Source of the DNA: Peribacillus sp. FSL H8-0477
GTDB lineage: Bacteria > Bacillota > Bacilli > Bacillales > DSM-1321
Length of the DNA stretch: 64,000 nt
Reading direction: 5' to 3'
Assembly (NCBI RefSeq): GCF_038002765.1
Contig: NZ_JBBODE010000002.1
Location: 1,736,001-1,800,000, forward strand
This document shows positions 27,953 to 37,123 of the stretch, one piece after another (the first letter of the stretch is position 1; every line of letters starts with the position of its first letter). Made by a program: the position numbers and the translations under genes. Under the pieces are notes generated by a model. The model was not told the DNA's origin and ran no database searches. It saw only the letters and a program-made list of their open reading frames with translations.

Positions 27953-29176
27953 ATGGATACAATTATATTAGATGTCGGTACAGCACTCGTTCTTATTGCC
28001 ATTGGTTCAATCATTGCAAATAAGTTTAGGTTTTCCATCATTCCATTTCTGATTATTCTAGGTATGTTGGTCGGACCACATGCACCTAAAATAGGGATTA
28101 TTGATCTAACCTTTATTGAAAGTTATGATATCATTCAATTTTTAGGGAGGATCGGGGTACTATTTTTACTATTCTATTTAGGACTTGAATTTTCAGTTGG
28201 TAAGTTAATAAAATCAGGACGTAACATTGTAGTGGGCGGAAGTGTCTACGTTGCAATTAATTTTGTATTAGGTCTTGTCTATGGATGGATTGTAGGAATG
28301 CCTTTGATGGAAATGTTGATTATAGCAGGTTTACTGAGCGTATCCTCTAGTGCTATTGTGGCTAAGGTGCTTGTTGATTTAAAGAGAACGGCAAACCCGG
28401 AAACAGAGTTAATTCTAGGCATCATTTTATTTGACGACATCTTTCTAGCCATATTTTTAACAACCATGTCGGGTATATTACTCGGAGGTTCAACCTCCGC
28501 CTTTGGTATTATCACATCGGTTCTCATATCCATAGGGTATATGTTGTTGTTTTTTGTCATTGCGCGGAAAGGTGCGCCTATACTAAATAAACTGTTTAAG
28601 ATCAAATCTAATCTAAACTTTATTATTGTAATCTTTGCCCTATTATTCTTTGTTGCTGGCTTTTCGGAAAAACTTCATGTTGCAGAAGCCATCGGCGCTT
28701 TATTATTGGGGTTAGTTTTTTCAGAAACGATTCATCGTGATCGAATCGAAAAGTTGGTTGTTCCATTTAGAGACTTTTTCGGAGCTATTTTCTTCTTCAG
28801 CTTCGGATTAAGTATTGATCCGTCAACTTTATCCGATGCAATCTGGTTGGCTTTAGGGGCTGCAATTATTACGATTTTTGCTAATATCTCAGCAGGTATA
28901 ATTGCTGGAAGAAAAGCAGGGCTGTCACATAAAATGTCTAGCAATATCGGCTTAACCATTATGGCAAGAGGAGAATTTTCAATTATTGTAGCTAACTTAG
29001 GCATAACAGCAGGGTTAAGCCCAATATTAACACCATTTACGGCTCTTTATGTTCTTATTTTGGCTATATTAGGGCCGCTTTTGACAAAAGAAAGTAAAAA
29101 CGTGTATAAGGTTCTTAATAAGGTGTTTAGATGGAGCGATAAAGAAGAGAAGAAAAAAATAGAAATTTCAAGTTGA
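27953..29176 (+). CDS. khtU: CPA2 cation:proton antiporter, KhtU-like
   Basis: Membrane antiporter of about 12 spans, 407 residues, very close to B. subtilis KhtU as I recall it: GMLVGPHAPKxGIIDLTFI, LLFYLGLEFSVGKLIKSG, SSSAIVAKVLVDLKRTANPETELILGI, FFSFGLSIDP and RGEFSIIVANLGI. It exchanges K+ (or NH4+) for protons and protects from methylglyoxal and alkaline stress. In B. subtilis it is made with KhtS and the regulatory subunit KhtT; neither gene is next to it here. No RCK domain is fused. ATG follows GAGAGGCAGGG. Confidence 0.88.
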   Translation: MDTIILDVGTALVLIAIGSIIANKFRFSIIPFLIILGMLVGPHAPKIGIIDLTFIESYDIIQFLGRIGVLFLLFYLGLEFSVGKLIKSGRNIVVGGSVYVAINFVLGLVYGWIVGMPLMEMLIIAGLLSVSSSAIVAKVLVDLKRTANPETELILGIILFDDIFLAIFLTTMSGILLGGSTSAFGIITSVLISIGYMLLFFVIARKGAPILNKLFKIKSNLNFIIVIFALLFFVAGFSEKLHVAEAIGALLLGLVFSETIHRDRIEKLVVPFRDFFGAIFFFSFGLSIDPSTLSDAIWLALGAAIITIFANISAGIIAGRKAGLSHKMSSNIGLTIMARGEFSIIVANLGITAGLSPILTPFTALYVLILAILGPLLTKESKNVYKVLNKVFRWSDKEEKKKIEISS

Positions 29177-29179
29177 TAA

Positions 29180-29230
29180 AGCATCCTAAAATTCGTTGGG
29201 AACTAACCGAATTTTGGGATGCTTATCTTT
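29180..29230 (+). terminator. Terminator of khtU
   Basis: AAGCATCC and AAAATTCG pair with CGAATTTT and GGATGCTT; T-rich tail. Confidence 0.88.
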
Positions 29231-29330
29231 TGTTTAAGTTTGGGTAAACTAGTTATTGTATATAAGACACATCTAACAAGAAAATCAGCATAATTTATCT
29301 TGTAGATGGGGATAAATAGGAGGCTTTGAA

Positions 29331-29612
29331 ATGGATTTAACAAAAAAACTACTTTGTGATAATTGTAATGAGTATTTTATGAAAATAGATGAGTTTTGGA
29401 AATGTCCTAATTGTTTTAATAAATTATCTGAGGAGCGGCTAGAAAGGTTTATTAATATGAGTGCACAAATGGATAATGAATCCTTTGAGAACTCTGGCTA
29501 TGAAAGTGGTTCACCAATCGACAATAAGTTTGCAGTGATTCATAATGAAAGCGGAAAATATAATAGTATTTGGTTTGTTGAAGAAGATGGAACAGGTGAC
29601 GGTTTGAGTTGA
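29331..29612 (+). CDS. Small zinc-ribbon-like protein, 93 residues
   Basis: N-terminal CDNCNEYF and CPNCFNKL form a CxxC-x15-17-CxxC zinc ribbon; the C-terminal half is acidic and low in complexity and includes NKFAVIHNESGKYNSIWFV. ATG follows AGGAGGC. Function unknown. Its 3' half overlaps a convergent small reading frame on the minus strand (29452-29709). Confidence 0.6.
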   Translation: MDLTKKLLCDNCNEYFMKIDEFWKCPNCFNKLSEERLERFINMSAQMDNESFENSGYESGSPIDNKFAVIHNESGKYNSIWFVEEDGTGDGLS

Positions 29613-29709
29613 AACCACCGCAGTATAAATCATAACGTTCTGCCATCGCTCGACCTGCCTCGTATTCCCTATCTTTCTCTTGCGAAAAATTCTGAAATGA
29701 ATCCTTCAT
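29452..29709 (-). CDS. Possible small protein overlapping the zinc-ribbon gene
   Basis: ATG 29709 follows GAGGTGG, and the N-terminal MKDSFQNFSQEKDREYEAGR reads like a true small soluble protein. The part beyond about residue 35 is antisense to the zinc-ribbon gene and looks unlike protein. Either a short gene whose stop was lost, or a decayed one. Confidence 0.3.
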   Translation of the reverse strand: MKDSFQNFSQEKDREYEAGRAMAERYDLYCGGFNSNRHLFHLLQQTKYYYIFRFHYESLQTYCRLVNHFHSQSSQRIHYPFVHSY

Positions 29710-29836
29710 ACCAAATCCACCTCTTTTGTCACAAATAACAGAATATTTCATAAAGTAATTTTAGTTATTTACCCAGGTAAAAAATGAAAAGGTCTTTTTT
29801 ATTTGGAGAAAAGAAAAAGGTATGGAGGATTTTTAC

Positions 29837-30850
29837 ATGACTAAAACGTTGACACTACCGAATGCATATCAGCCTTTATTAGATGTAAAGCATACAGAAA
29901 TTTGCATAAAGGTGATTAAAGAACTTTTTGAAGAAGAATTTTCAGAAGCGCTTAATTTAATGGAAGTTTCGGCTCCGTTGTTGTTATTGGAAGGGACGGG
30001 ATTAAATGATAATTTAAATGGAGTTGAACGTTTTATTACATTTGATGCTTTAGATATTGAGCCTTCACACATTCAATTGGTTCAATCTTTAGCAAAGTGG
30101 AAAAGAATGGCGCTGCATACCTATAATTTTATGATAGGTGAGGGGCTTTACACGAATATGAAGGCGATCAGAAGAGATGAGGTATTAGATAATCTTCATT
30201 CCATCTACGTCGATCAGTGGGATTGGGAAAAAGTCATTACAAAAGAACAACGTAATTTAACTACACTCCGAACTGAAGTCCTAAAAATTTATGAAGCAAT
30301 GAAAGCAGTCGAAAACTATTTATATAAATTCAATCCGTTACTTATACCGATATTACCAGAACACATTCATTTTGTAACAACGTTTGAACTCGAGGAAATG
30401 TATCCGGCTCTTTCCCCTAAGCAAAGGGAAGATGCCATTACAAAAAAACATGGAGCCGTGTTTGTCATGCAAATTGGGGGTGAATTGAAATCAGGAGAAA
30501 AGCATGATGGACGTTCACCGGATTACGATGACTGGAACTTAAATGGAGACATCGTTTTTTGGAATCCCCTCTTACAAAGCTCGTTTGAAGTATCATCAAT
30601 GGGGATTAGAGTAGACGAAAAAACCATGTTGGAACAATTAAAGGTTGCAAACAATGAGGATCGTAAAGAGCTGCACTATCATAAGTCCTTACTGAATGGA
30701 GAACTGCCCTATACCATCGGAGGAGGAATCGGTCAGTCAAGATTATGCATGTTTCTCTTAAAGAAAGCTCATATTGGTGAAGTTCAAGCGTCGGTATGGA
30801 ACGAGAAAGTGTTAAAAGAATGTAAAGATAATAACATACAACTATTATAG
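29837..30850 (+). CDS. asnA: Aspartate-ammonia ligase (asparagine synthetase A)
   Basis: ATP-dependent amidation of aspartate with ammonia to asparagine, a class II aminoacyl-tRNA-synthetase-like fold. 337 residues, the family size; landmarks VSAPLLLLEGTGLNDNLNG, WKRMALHTYNF, YVDQWDWEKVI, HGAVFVMQIGGELKSG, GIRVDEKTML and YTIGGGIGQSRLCMFLL. ATG 29837 follows GGAGG; an in-frame ATG at 29822 overlaps that site. Monocistronic. No T-box leader is apparent in the 29760-29836 leader. Confidence 0.95.
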   Translation: MTKTLTLPNAYQPLLDVKHTEICIKVIKELFEEEFSEALNLMEVSAPLLLLEGTGLNDNLNGVERFITFDALDIEPSHIQLVQSLAKWKRMALHTYNFMIGEGLYTNMKAIRRDEVLDNLHSIYVDQWDWEKVITKEQRNLTTLRTEVLKIYEAMKAVENYLYKFNPLLIPILPEHIHFVTTFELEEMYPALSPKQREDAITKKHGAVFVMQIGGELKSGEKHDGRSPDYDDWNLNGDIVFWNPLLQSSFEVSSMGIRVDEKTMLEQLKVANNEDRKELHYHKSLLNGELPYTIGGGIGQSRLCMFLLKKAHIGEVQASVWNEKVLKECKDNNIQLL

Positions 30851-30863
30851 AGTTCTTTAACAG

Positions 30864-30897
30864 GCCTAGAAGTAAATCTACTTCTAGGTCTGTTTTT
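30864..30897 (+). terminator. Terminator of asnA
   Basis: CCTAGAAGTA pairs with TACTTCTAGG across AATC, followed by TCTGTTTTT. Confidence 0.93.
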
Positions 30898-30940
30898 CCA
30901 TATTTTACGATACAGAAAGATCCGAGCGGGACCATAAGTC

Positions 30941-31678
30941 CTAAAAAGTCTTTTGTTGGCTGTTTTTACGGATGACGTGTGCAGTTTCTTCTATTATATA
31001 GATGACGGGGATTTGTGTAGTGATATTGGTTTCATTTAATTGTACTTCTGTTACATAATAAGCAATATTTATATCTGACATGTTTGCTATTGTACAATTT
31101 TTGGAGTTTGTAATACTTACAATATGGCTGCCTCTATCTTTAAATAACTTAGCCAATTTTATCGTGTTTTCAGTTTCACCCGACACAGATAAAATTATTA
31201 CGGTGGTGTCGTTCAGTTCAGTACTGTTTATTGGGTAGTAAGGATCTTTAATAAATGAAGAAAATTTCCCTAAACCAGAGAAGTATCGAGCCCCAAATTC
31301 AGCTAATATTCCAGAACTTCCTGTACCGATAAAGACGACTTTATTAGACTTTCCAATTAATTCAGCTGTTTCTTCTATGTAAGACTCAAAATTTCCTTTC
31401 ATTGTTCGTTCCATAAACTCTGAGAGGTAATGTTTAGTTGATTTTAAGGTGGTATTTTCTAAACGATTTAGATGGAGTTTTAACATTACTTTAAATTCCG
31501 AAAACCCTTCACAATTTAATTTTCGACAAAAACGTAAAATAGAGGAGGTTGAAACATGCGTGTTATCTGCAAGTTCCCGAATCCGCATGTAGATTACCTT
31601 TTCACTATTCTTCGTAACGTAGTTATATAAGGAAAATTCTAAATCATTAAATGAAGCAATCTCTTCGTTAGAAAACAT
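30941..31678 (-). CDS. RpiR-family transcriptional regulator (HTH plus SIS)
   Basis: 245 residues: N-terminal HTH_6 (NTHVSTSSILRFCRKLNCEGFSEFK) and C-terminal sugar-isomerase (SIS) domain with VVFIGTGSSGILAEFGARYF and VIILSVSGETENTIKLAKLF that binds a phosphosugar. ATG 31678 follows GGAGGAACC; the reading frame extends further upstream but without a site. Divergent from licH, so it probably controls that gene in response to a 6-phosphoglucoside. Confidence 0.9.
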   Translation of the reverse strand: MFSNEEIASFNDLEFSLYNYVTKNSEKVIYMRIRELADNTHVSTSSILRFCRKLNCEGFSEFKVMLKLHLNRLENTTLKSTKHYLSEFMERTMKGNFESYIEETAELIGKSNKVVFIGTGSSGILAEFGARYFSGLGKFSSFIKDPYYPINSTELNDTTVIILSVSGETENTIKLAKLFKDRGSHIVSITNSKNCTIANMSDINIAYYVTEVQLNETNITTQIPVIYIIEETAHVIRKNSQQKTF

Positions 31679-31827
31679 CTTAGGTTCCTCCTTACACAAG
31701 TTTAGTAATAATGGATATAAATAAATCTTATCATAACTACTAAATAAAAACAGGGTGTTCCAAAAATGTAACAAATTCCTTTACATGATAAAACGTCCTA
31801 AACCCTCACTTTTGCGTACACGTTTAC

Positions 31828-31841
31828 TGAAAGCGCGTACA
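31828..31841. promoter_or_regulatory. cre (CcpA) site upstream of licH
   Basis: TGAAAGCGCGTACA agrees with the cre consensus in the conserved TGAAAGCG and the final CA. GCGTAC also occurs just upstream in GCGTACACG, a possible second half-site. Confidence 0.55.
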
Positions 31842-31977
31842 ATTGGTATTAAGACGAGAGAAAGGTGTTGTATATTTCTTTCTATGGATGCAGCTTATCA
31901 AGTAACAGGGTAGATGCATTACCTAAAAAGAGCCTTTCAATCAGTAACTAAGCATGATAAAACTTGGAGGTGCAAAC

Positions 31978-33306
31978 ATGTCAAAAGGAATTAAAATTGT
32001 AACCATTGGTGGAGGATCGAGCTATACCCCCGAATTAATTGAAGGATTTATAAAAAGATATGATGAGCTTCCAATATCGGAACTTTGGTTAGTAGATATT
32101 GAGGCTGGTAAGGAGAAATTAGAGATTATTGGAAACCTTGCAAAGAGGATGATCCAAAAAGCAGGTGTTCCCATCGCTGTACATCTAACACTAGATAGAA
32201 GAGAAGCGCTAAAGGATGCGGATTTTGTTACCACGCAATTCCGTGTTGGTTTATTGGACGCACGTGCAAAAGATGAGAGAATACCCATTAAATATGGAGT
32301 AATCGGACAGGAAACGAATGGTCCAGGTGGATTATTTAAAGGATTACGGACAATCCCGGTTATCTTAGAAATATGTAAAGATATTGAAGAATTATGTCCT
32401 AATGCATGGCTTGTAAACTTTACGAATCCAGCTGGTATGGTAACGGAGGCTGTATTACGATATAGCAACATCAAGAAGGTCGTCGGTTTATGTAATGTCC
32501 CAATCGGAATGAAAATGGGGATTGCGAGTGCCATGGATGTTGAGCCAAGTCGAATACATGTTGATTTTGCTGGCCTTAATCATATGGTGTTCGGTTTAAA
32601 TGTATACTTAGATGGAGTCAGTATTCTTGATTCTGTTATCGAAAGAATGACGGACCCTAGTAATGAAATGACGATGAAAAATATTTCTGGTTTAGCATGG
32701 GAACCAGATTTCATAAAAGCATTAGGTGTCATTCCTTGTGGTTACCATCGCTATTATTATAAGACTAGTGAGATGCTTACCGAGGAAATGGAAGCAGCCG
32801 AAACTGTCGGCACAAGAGCCGAAGTAGTACAAAAATTAGAACATGAACTTTTCGAGATTTATAAGAATCCAGAACTAGATATCAAACCGCCGCAACTAGA
32901 AAAACGTGGAGGCGCCTTTTACAGTGATGCAGCTTGTAGTCTGATAAACTCAATATATAATGATAAACGTGATATCCAACCAGTTAATACAAGAAATAAC
33001 GGGGCCATTGCTAGTATTTCAAACGATTCTGCAGTTGAAGTGAATTGTGTGATTACTAAAGAAGGACCGGTACCTATTGCAGTAGGTGACATACCAGTTG
33101 CGGCTAGAGGACTGGTCCAGCAAATTAAGAGTTTCGAACGAGTCGCATCAGAAGCAGCGGTGACAGGTGATTATCAAACAGCCTTACTTGCCATGACTAT
33201 CAACCCGCTTGTCCATTCTGATAAAGTTGCTAAACAGATATTAGATGAAATGTTAGCAGCTCATAAAGAATATCTTCCCCAATTCGCACAGACAGTGAAA
33301 GTATAA
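31978..33306 (+). CDS. licH: 6-phospho-beta-glucosidase, GH4 (LicH)
   Basis: NAD+- and Mn2+-dependent glycosidase hydrolysing 6-phospho-beta-glucosides such as phosphorylated cellobiose. 442 residues, nearly collinear with B. subtilis LicH. Visible: NAD motif VTIGGGSSYTPEL, GQETNGPGGLFKGLRTIPVI, VNFTNPAGMVTEA, and metal ligands in GLCNVPIG (Cys) and AGLNHM (His). ATG 31978 follows TGGAGGTG. The PTS genes that make its substrate (licB, licC, licA) are not adjacent, so they lie elsewhere or it serves a different PTS. Confidence 0.95.
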   Translation: MSKGIKIVTIGGGSSYTPELIEGFIKRYDELPISELWLVDIEAGKEKLEIIGNLAKRMIQKAGVPIAVHLTLDRREALKDADFVTTQFRVGLLDARAKDERIPIKYGVIGQETNGPGGLFKGLRTIPVILEICKDIEELCPNAWLVNFTNPAGMVTEAVLRYSNIKKVVGLCNVPIGMKMGIASAMDVEPSRIHVDFAGLNHMVFGLNVYLDGVSILDSVIERMTDPSNEMTMKNISGLAWEPDFIKALGVIPCGYHRYYYKTSEMLTEEMEAAETVGTRAEVVQKLEHELFEIYKNPELDIKPPQLEKRGGAFYSDAACSLINSIYNDKRDIQPVNTRNNGAIASISNDSAVEVNCVITKEGPVPIAVGDIPVAARGLVQQIKSFERVASEAAVTGDYQTALLAMTINPLVHSDKVAKQILDEMLAAHKEYLPQFAQTVKV

Positions 33307-33324
33307 CTAGTATATATTAACATG

Positions 33325-33352
33325 AGTAGAGTCTTCATTGACTCTACTTTTT
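33325..33352 (+). terminator. Terminator of licH
   Basis: AGTAGAGTC pairs with GACTCTACT across TTCATT, followed by T6. Confidence 0.92.
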
Positions 33353-33455
33353 TGTCGCACTTAGCGGTTTACCTATTCTAAAGGAGATGTCTAGCTTTAC
33401 CTTGTCCTACGACTCAAAGAATAACTTAGGCTTCTCAAAAACATTAAAATAGTAA

Positions 33456-33482
33456 AACCCACAAATTGCATTTGTGGGCTGA
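33456..33482 (-). terminator. Terminator of the M3 peptidase gene
   Basis: CCCACAAAT/ATTTGTGGG hairpin followed on the minus strand by TTTTACTATTTT. Confidence 0.8.
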
Positions 33483-33539
33483 TGATTATAGTAGTTTGAT
33501 AGGTAGGAATTCAGAGTCTATACGCTAACATTTGATTGT

Positions 33540-35336
33540 TCATTTATTTATTTTAATATCTTCCGTTAAGTATAAATACTCTTCAATCGCGTCCTTTAAA
33601 GGCTGCAGGGATGAATCCCAGAACGTAGCTTTTGTTGCATCTTCTCCTAAATATCTTTCAGCGAGCTGTTCTACTGTCATTCTGCCTGAGCTTCGCAATA
33701 ATTCGTCTAATTGCTCGAGGCCATTGTCACTTTTTTTCAATTTTTCATATATGCCGTTACTAAACAGATAGCCTATGGTGTAAGGAATATTATAAAAAGC
33801 CTTTTCTGCGTTATAAAAGTGAGAAATGTACATCCATTTATGAACTGCCAAATCTTCAATTAAACCATCATATAGTTCATTTTCTACTTTAGAGATTAAA
33901 GTGTTGATTTCTTCAGTTGTCACTATATTCGTTTTTCGCTTTTCATAGAATTCTTGCTCGAACTTAAACATATTCGGAATCGTACCAACATATTTAAGAC
34001 CATTGGAGATTTTCATCTCAAGTAAAGCCAATTTTTCTTCCTTTGAAGTGGATTGTTTAATCACCGCATCCACTACCAAGTTTTCCATAAAGGTTGATGC
34101 AGTTTCTGCCAAACTTGTCCCTTTTTGCTGCGCAAAAGCTGGTTCATTATGCAAGATATAATTATGGTAAGCATGTCCCAATTCATGAGCTATCGTTATA
34201 ACATCTTGGTAATTCTGTCGATAGGTTAAAAAAATCCTGCTTTGTTTGGACAGTGGTAACGATGCACAGAAGCCACCCTCCGCTTTGCCTGGACGGTTTT
34301 CCGTTTCAATCCAGTTCGCTTCAAAAGCTTCTTCTGCAAATTTCCCTAATGAATCACTAAACGTTTGAAATTGCTCAATAATAAGGGATACTGCATCAGA
34401 ATAGGGAACCTTTACTGCAACGGTAAAATACGGCGATTCTAAATCATACCAGCTGGGATTTTTTATTTCACTGAGTTCGATTTTTCGTTGTATGTAAGAT
34501 TGTATAAGTTCCTTATGTTGTTTGATGGAAGTAATCATAGTGTGAAGTGTTTCGTCCATAATCCGATTTTGAAGACATAATTCTTTTAAAAGGTTATCCC
34601 AGCCGCGTTGTTCATAAATAGTAAGACGGAAACCAGCTATTCTGTTTAATACAGAAGCGAATAAATCGGCATTTTTTTCACAGATTTGTTTAATTGCCAG
34701 TGCAGCGTCGTGGTTTTTGGAATAAATGGCTTCATTTAATGCTTGTCCAATCGAAACATCTTTTGTCTCTCCATCCATCTTTAGTGGGATTCTCAATTGT
34801 GTCAGCATTTGTTCGTGTTGTTGTTCCCATCCTTTGATACCATTAATAGAAAGAGAGTTAATTAATCTTTCCATTTTCAAAGGCAGCTGATTTTTTCCTT
34901 TATTCCTACATTCTAGTAGAAAAAATGATATTGGTTCAATTTCTGTTAAACATAAAAGTTCAGCCCATAGGTCATCTGAGAGATTGCCCAATGTGAGATT
35001 TAACTCGAGTTGGAAGGATTGAAGCTTTGTTTTAATAACCGTACTATGATCTAATAATCCGATAACCTCGGTATTGTTGGTATTTTGAGCATATATACAT
35101 ATTAGTAAATCATCAAATTCTTCCGAACCATTCTGAACATATTGTGTACGTTGAATAATTTCCACTAACTTTGACAGGGTTATTATTCCAGATGAACGAT
35201 TCAAGTGTTTAAGATCTTCAGACAAGGTTTCAACTTTCATATCCAGTTCGTTTCTAAATTCTATTAGTTTGTTTGACATGGTTTCATCAGGATAAAGCGA
35301 TGCTAAATCCCAATTTTGATTCATTATTTGTTCCAT
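33540..35336 (-). CDS. M3-family oligoendopeptidase (PepF-like)
   Basis: Zinc metallopeptidase for oligopeptides, 598 residues, cytoplasmic. The catalytic motif is AHELGHAYHNYIL (HExxH), with the second glutamate in LAETASTFMENLVVDA; GFCASLPLSKQSRIFLTY and a C-terminal IPYTIGYLFSNGIYEKLK segment are typical. ATG follows AAGGAGACC. Monocistronic. A peptide-processing role beyond general turnover is not indicated by the neighbours. Confidence 0.92.
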   Translation of the reverse strand: MEQIMNQNWDLASLYPDETMSNKLIEFRNELDMKVETLSEDLKHLNRSSGIITLSKLVEIIQRTQYVQNGSEEFDDLLICIYAQNTNNTEVIGLLDHSTVIKTKLQSFQLELNLTLGNLSDDLWAELLCLTEIEPISFFLLECRNKGKNQLPLKMERLINSLSINGIKGWEQQHEQMLTQLRIPLKMDGETKDVSIGQALNEAIYSKNHDAALAIKQICEKNADLFASVLNRIAGFRLTIYEQRGWDNLLKELCLQNRIMDETLHTMITSIKQHKELIQSYIQRKIELSEIKNPSWYDLESPYFTVAVKVPYSDAVSLIIEQFQTFSDSLGKFAEEAFEANWIETENRPGKAEGGFCASLPLSKQSRIFLTYRQNYQDVITIAHELGHAYHNYILHNEPAFAQQKGTSLAETASTFMENLVVDAVIKQSTSKEEKLALLEMKISNGLKYVGTIPNMFKFEQEFYEKRKTNIVTTEEINTLISKVENELYDGLIEDLAVHKWMYISHFYNAEKAFYNIPYTIGYLFSNGIYEKLKKSDNGLEQLDELLRSSGRMTVEQLAERYLGEDATKATFWDSSLQPLKDAIEEYLYLTEDIKINK

Positions 35337-35478
35337 TTAGGTCTCCTTATCTTTCATTCTTTTCTTATCTATTAATTCGTCTAGTATATGGGAAATTCCT
35401 TTATACTCGAAAGTCGCAATTATGAAATTATTTAAAATTTATGATACTCTTATCTATTATGGAAGGGAGTGGTTAGTT

Positions 35479-36321
35479 ATGAATAAATCAATTCCAGAGG
35501 TTACATTAAATGATGGAATGACATTACCAGTCATAGGTTTTGGTACATATCCACTTAAGGGAATTAGTGGTGTGAACGCTATCCAAAGTGCAATTGAAAC
35601 AGGTTATCGCTTAATTGATTCTGCTTATAATTATGAAAATGAAGGAACTGTAGGGGAAGCGGTTAAACGTAGTTCTGTTCCAAGACATGAATTAAAAATA
35701 ACTACTAAGCTGCCAGGCCGTTTTCAAACCTATGATAAAGCGGTAGCTACTATCCAAGAATCTTTATTTAGGGCTGATTTAGATTACTATGATTTATATC
35801 TCATTCACTGGCCTAATCCAAAACAGGATCACTATGTAGAAGCTTGGCAGGCATTGATTGATGCGAAAAAATGGGGACTTATTCGTTCTATTGGTGTTTG
35901 TAATTTCTTACCTGAACATCTTGACCGTTTAGAAAAAGAAACAGGTGTAAAGCCAAGTATTAACCAAATTGAATTGCATCCATTCTTCAATCAGGCAGAG
36001 CAAAGAAACTACCATGAAGAACATAATATCGCTACAGAATCATGGAGCCCATTTACACGAGGATATAAAGATTTAGAGATTGATACGCTTCAAACGATTG
36101 CCGAACATCATCATAAAACCATCCCGCAAATTGTATTGCGCTGGCATTATCAGCTAGGAGCCATATCCATACCAAAATCAGCTTCACCCGTACATCAGCT
36201 TGAAAATATTTCAATTTTCGACTTTAATTTAGATGAAACAGAAATGAATATGATATCAAAATTAACACGTCCTGATGGCAGAATTGCTAATCAAGATCCA
36301 GCCGTTTATGAAGAATTTTAA
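35479..36321 (+). CDS. Aldo/keto reductase, AKR5-like
   Basis: 280-residue NADPH-dependent carbonyl reductase with an intact tetrad: Asp and Tyr in RLIDSAYNYENE, Lys in ITTKLPG, His in YLIHWPNPK. The cofactor segment is AISIPKSASPVHQLENI. ATG 35479 follows GAAGGGAG; a longer in-frame start 19 codons upstream lacks a site. Resembles the YtbE/YvgN group acting on methylglyoxal and other aldehydes; the substrate is not defined by context. Confidence 0.9.
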   Translation: MNKSIPEVTLNDGMTLPVIGFGTYPLKGISGVNAIQSAIETGYRLIDSAYNYENEGTVGEAVKRSSVPRHELKITTKLPGRFQTYDKAVATIQESLFRADLDYYDLYLIHWPNPKQDHYVEAWQALIDAKKWGLIRSIGVCNFLPEHLDRLEKETGVKPSINQIELHPFFNQAEQRNYHEEHNIATESWSPFTRGYKDLEIDTLQTIAEHHHKTIPQIVLRWHYQLGAISIPKSASPVHQLENISIFDFNLDETEMNMISKLTRPDGRIANQDPAVYEEF

Positions 36322-36339
36322 TAAATATATGAGAGAAAG

Positions 36340-36366
36340 GAAGGTATTTTGTACCTTCTTTTTTTA
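36340..36366 (+). terminator. Intrinsic terminator
   Basis: GAAGGTA/TACCTTC stem with TTTTG loop and a T run, between the reductase and NUDIX genes. Confidence 0.85.
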
Positions 36367-36376
36367 GAGGTGTTAT

Positions 36377-36844
36377 ATGGGTTATATAAAGGAATTAAGA
36401 AAAATAGTGGGAAGCCGTCCTCTTATCATGGCTGGGGCTGCTGTTCTTTTAATTAATGAGAAGAACGAATTATTATTGCAGCTTCGTAAGGATAATAACT
36501 GTTGGGGGTTAGCTGGCGGCGCACTTGAGCTGGGGGAAACATTAGAACAAACGGCCATGAGAGAATTATTTGAGGAAACCGGATTGATTGCAAATAAGCT
36601 AAAGTTATTCAATGTTTACTCAGGAGAAAACTTTCGCTATACATATCCTCATGGTGATGTGGTATATAATGTGATATCTGCCTACATATGCAGTCATTAC
36701 GAGGGCGTAATGAAAAGGGATGTTAAGGAAGTTGAAGACTTAAAGTTTTTTAAGTTTGCAGAACTTCCTAACAACATTAATCCACCAGATTTCCCAATAA
36801 TAAATGAATACAGTAAAGGCATTTCTATTTTAGCAACACTTTAA
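36377..36844 (+). CDS. NUDIX hydrolase
   Basis: 155-residue pyrophosphohydrolase. The Nudix box is complete: GGALELGETLEQTAMRELFE followed by ETGL (GX5EX7REUXEEXGU), preceded by LLQLRKDNNCWGL. ATG lies after AGAGGTG. Substrate, a nucleoside diphosphate linked to another group, cannot be told from sequence. Directly follows a terminator, so it needs its own promoter or read-through. Confidence 0.92.
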   Translation: MGYIKELRKIVGSRPLIMAGAAVLLINEKNELLLQLRKDNNCWGLAGGALELGETLEQTAMRELFEETGLIANKLKLFNVYSGENFRYTYPHGDVVYNVISAYICSHYEGVMKRDVKEVEDLKFFKFAELPNNINPPDFPIINEYSKGISILATL

Positions 36845-36868
36845 AATAAAATAGCATAGGAGATTACG

Positions 36869-36931
36869 GTGTATACATCGATCAATGCGATATCTGAGAA
36901 TAGTGAATTAGCAGCTATCATCATCTACTAA
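36869..36931 (+). pseudogene. Short reading frame after the NUDIX gene, possibly a gene remnant
   Basis: GTG 36869 follows AGGAGATTACG and encodes only 20 residues (MYTSINAISENSELAAIIIY). It may be the head of a truncated gene or a chance frame. The remainder of 36932-37065 is AT-rich spacer. Confidence 0.2.
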
Positions 36932-37065
36932 AAATATAACAATTAGGTTCTTTTCTTCTTTAGGATTTTTTTTACATAGTTACTCTGGATGGTGTTTTCG
37001 AATTTTTGTTATTTAAAATGAGAATGTAAACGAGTCTATAGTCTTGTTCTCGGAAGAAACGTAAA

Positions 37066-37113
37066 GAAAAGCACCTCTTAGAATGTTTACATTCCAATAA
37101 GTGCTTTTCTTTA
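37066..37113. terminator. Bidirectional terminator
   Basis: AAAGAAAAGCAC pairs with GTGCTTTTCTTT, with an inner GAATGT/ACATTC stem. Confidence 0.85.
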
Positions 37114-37123
37114 TTGATATGGA

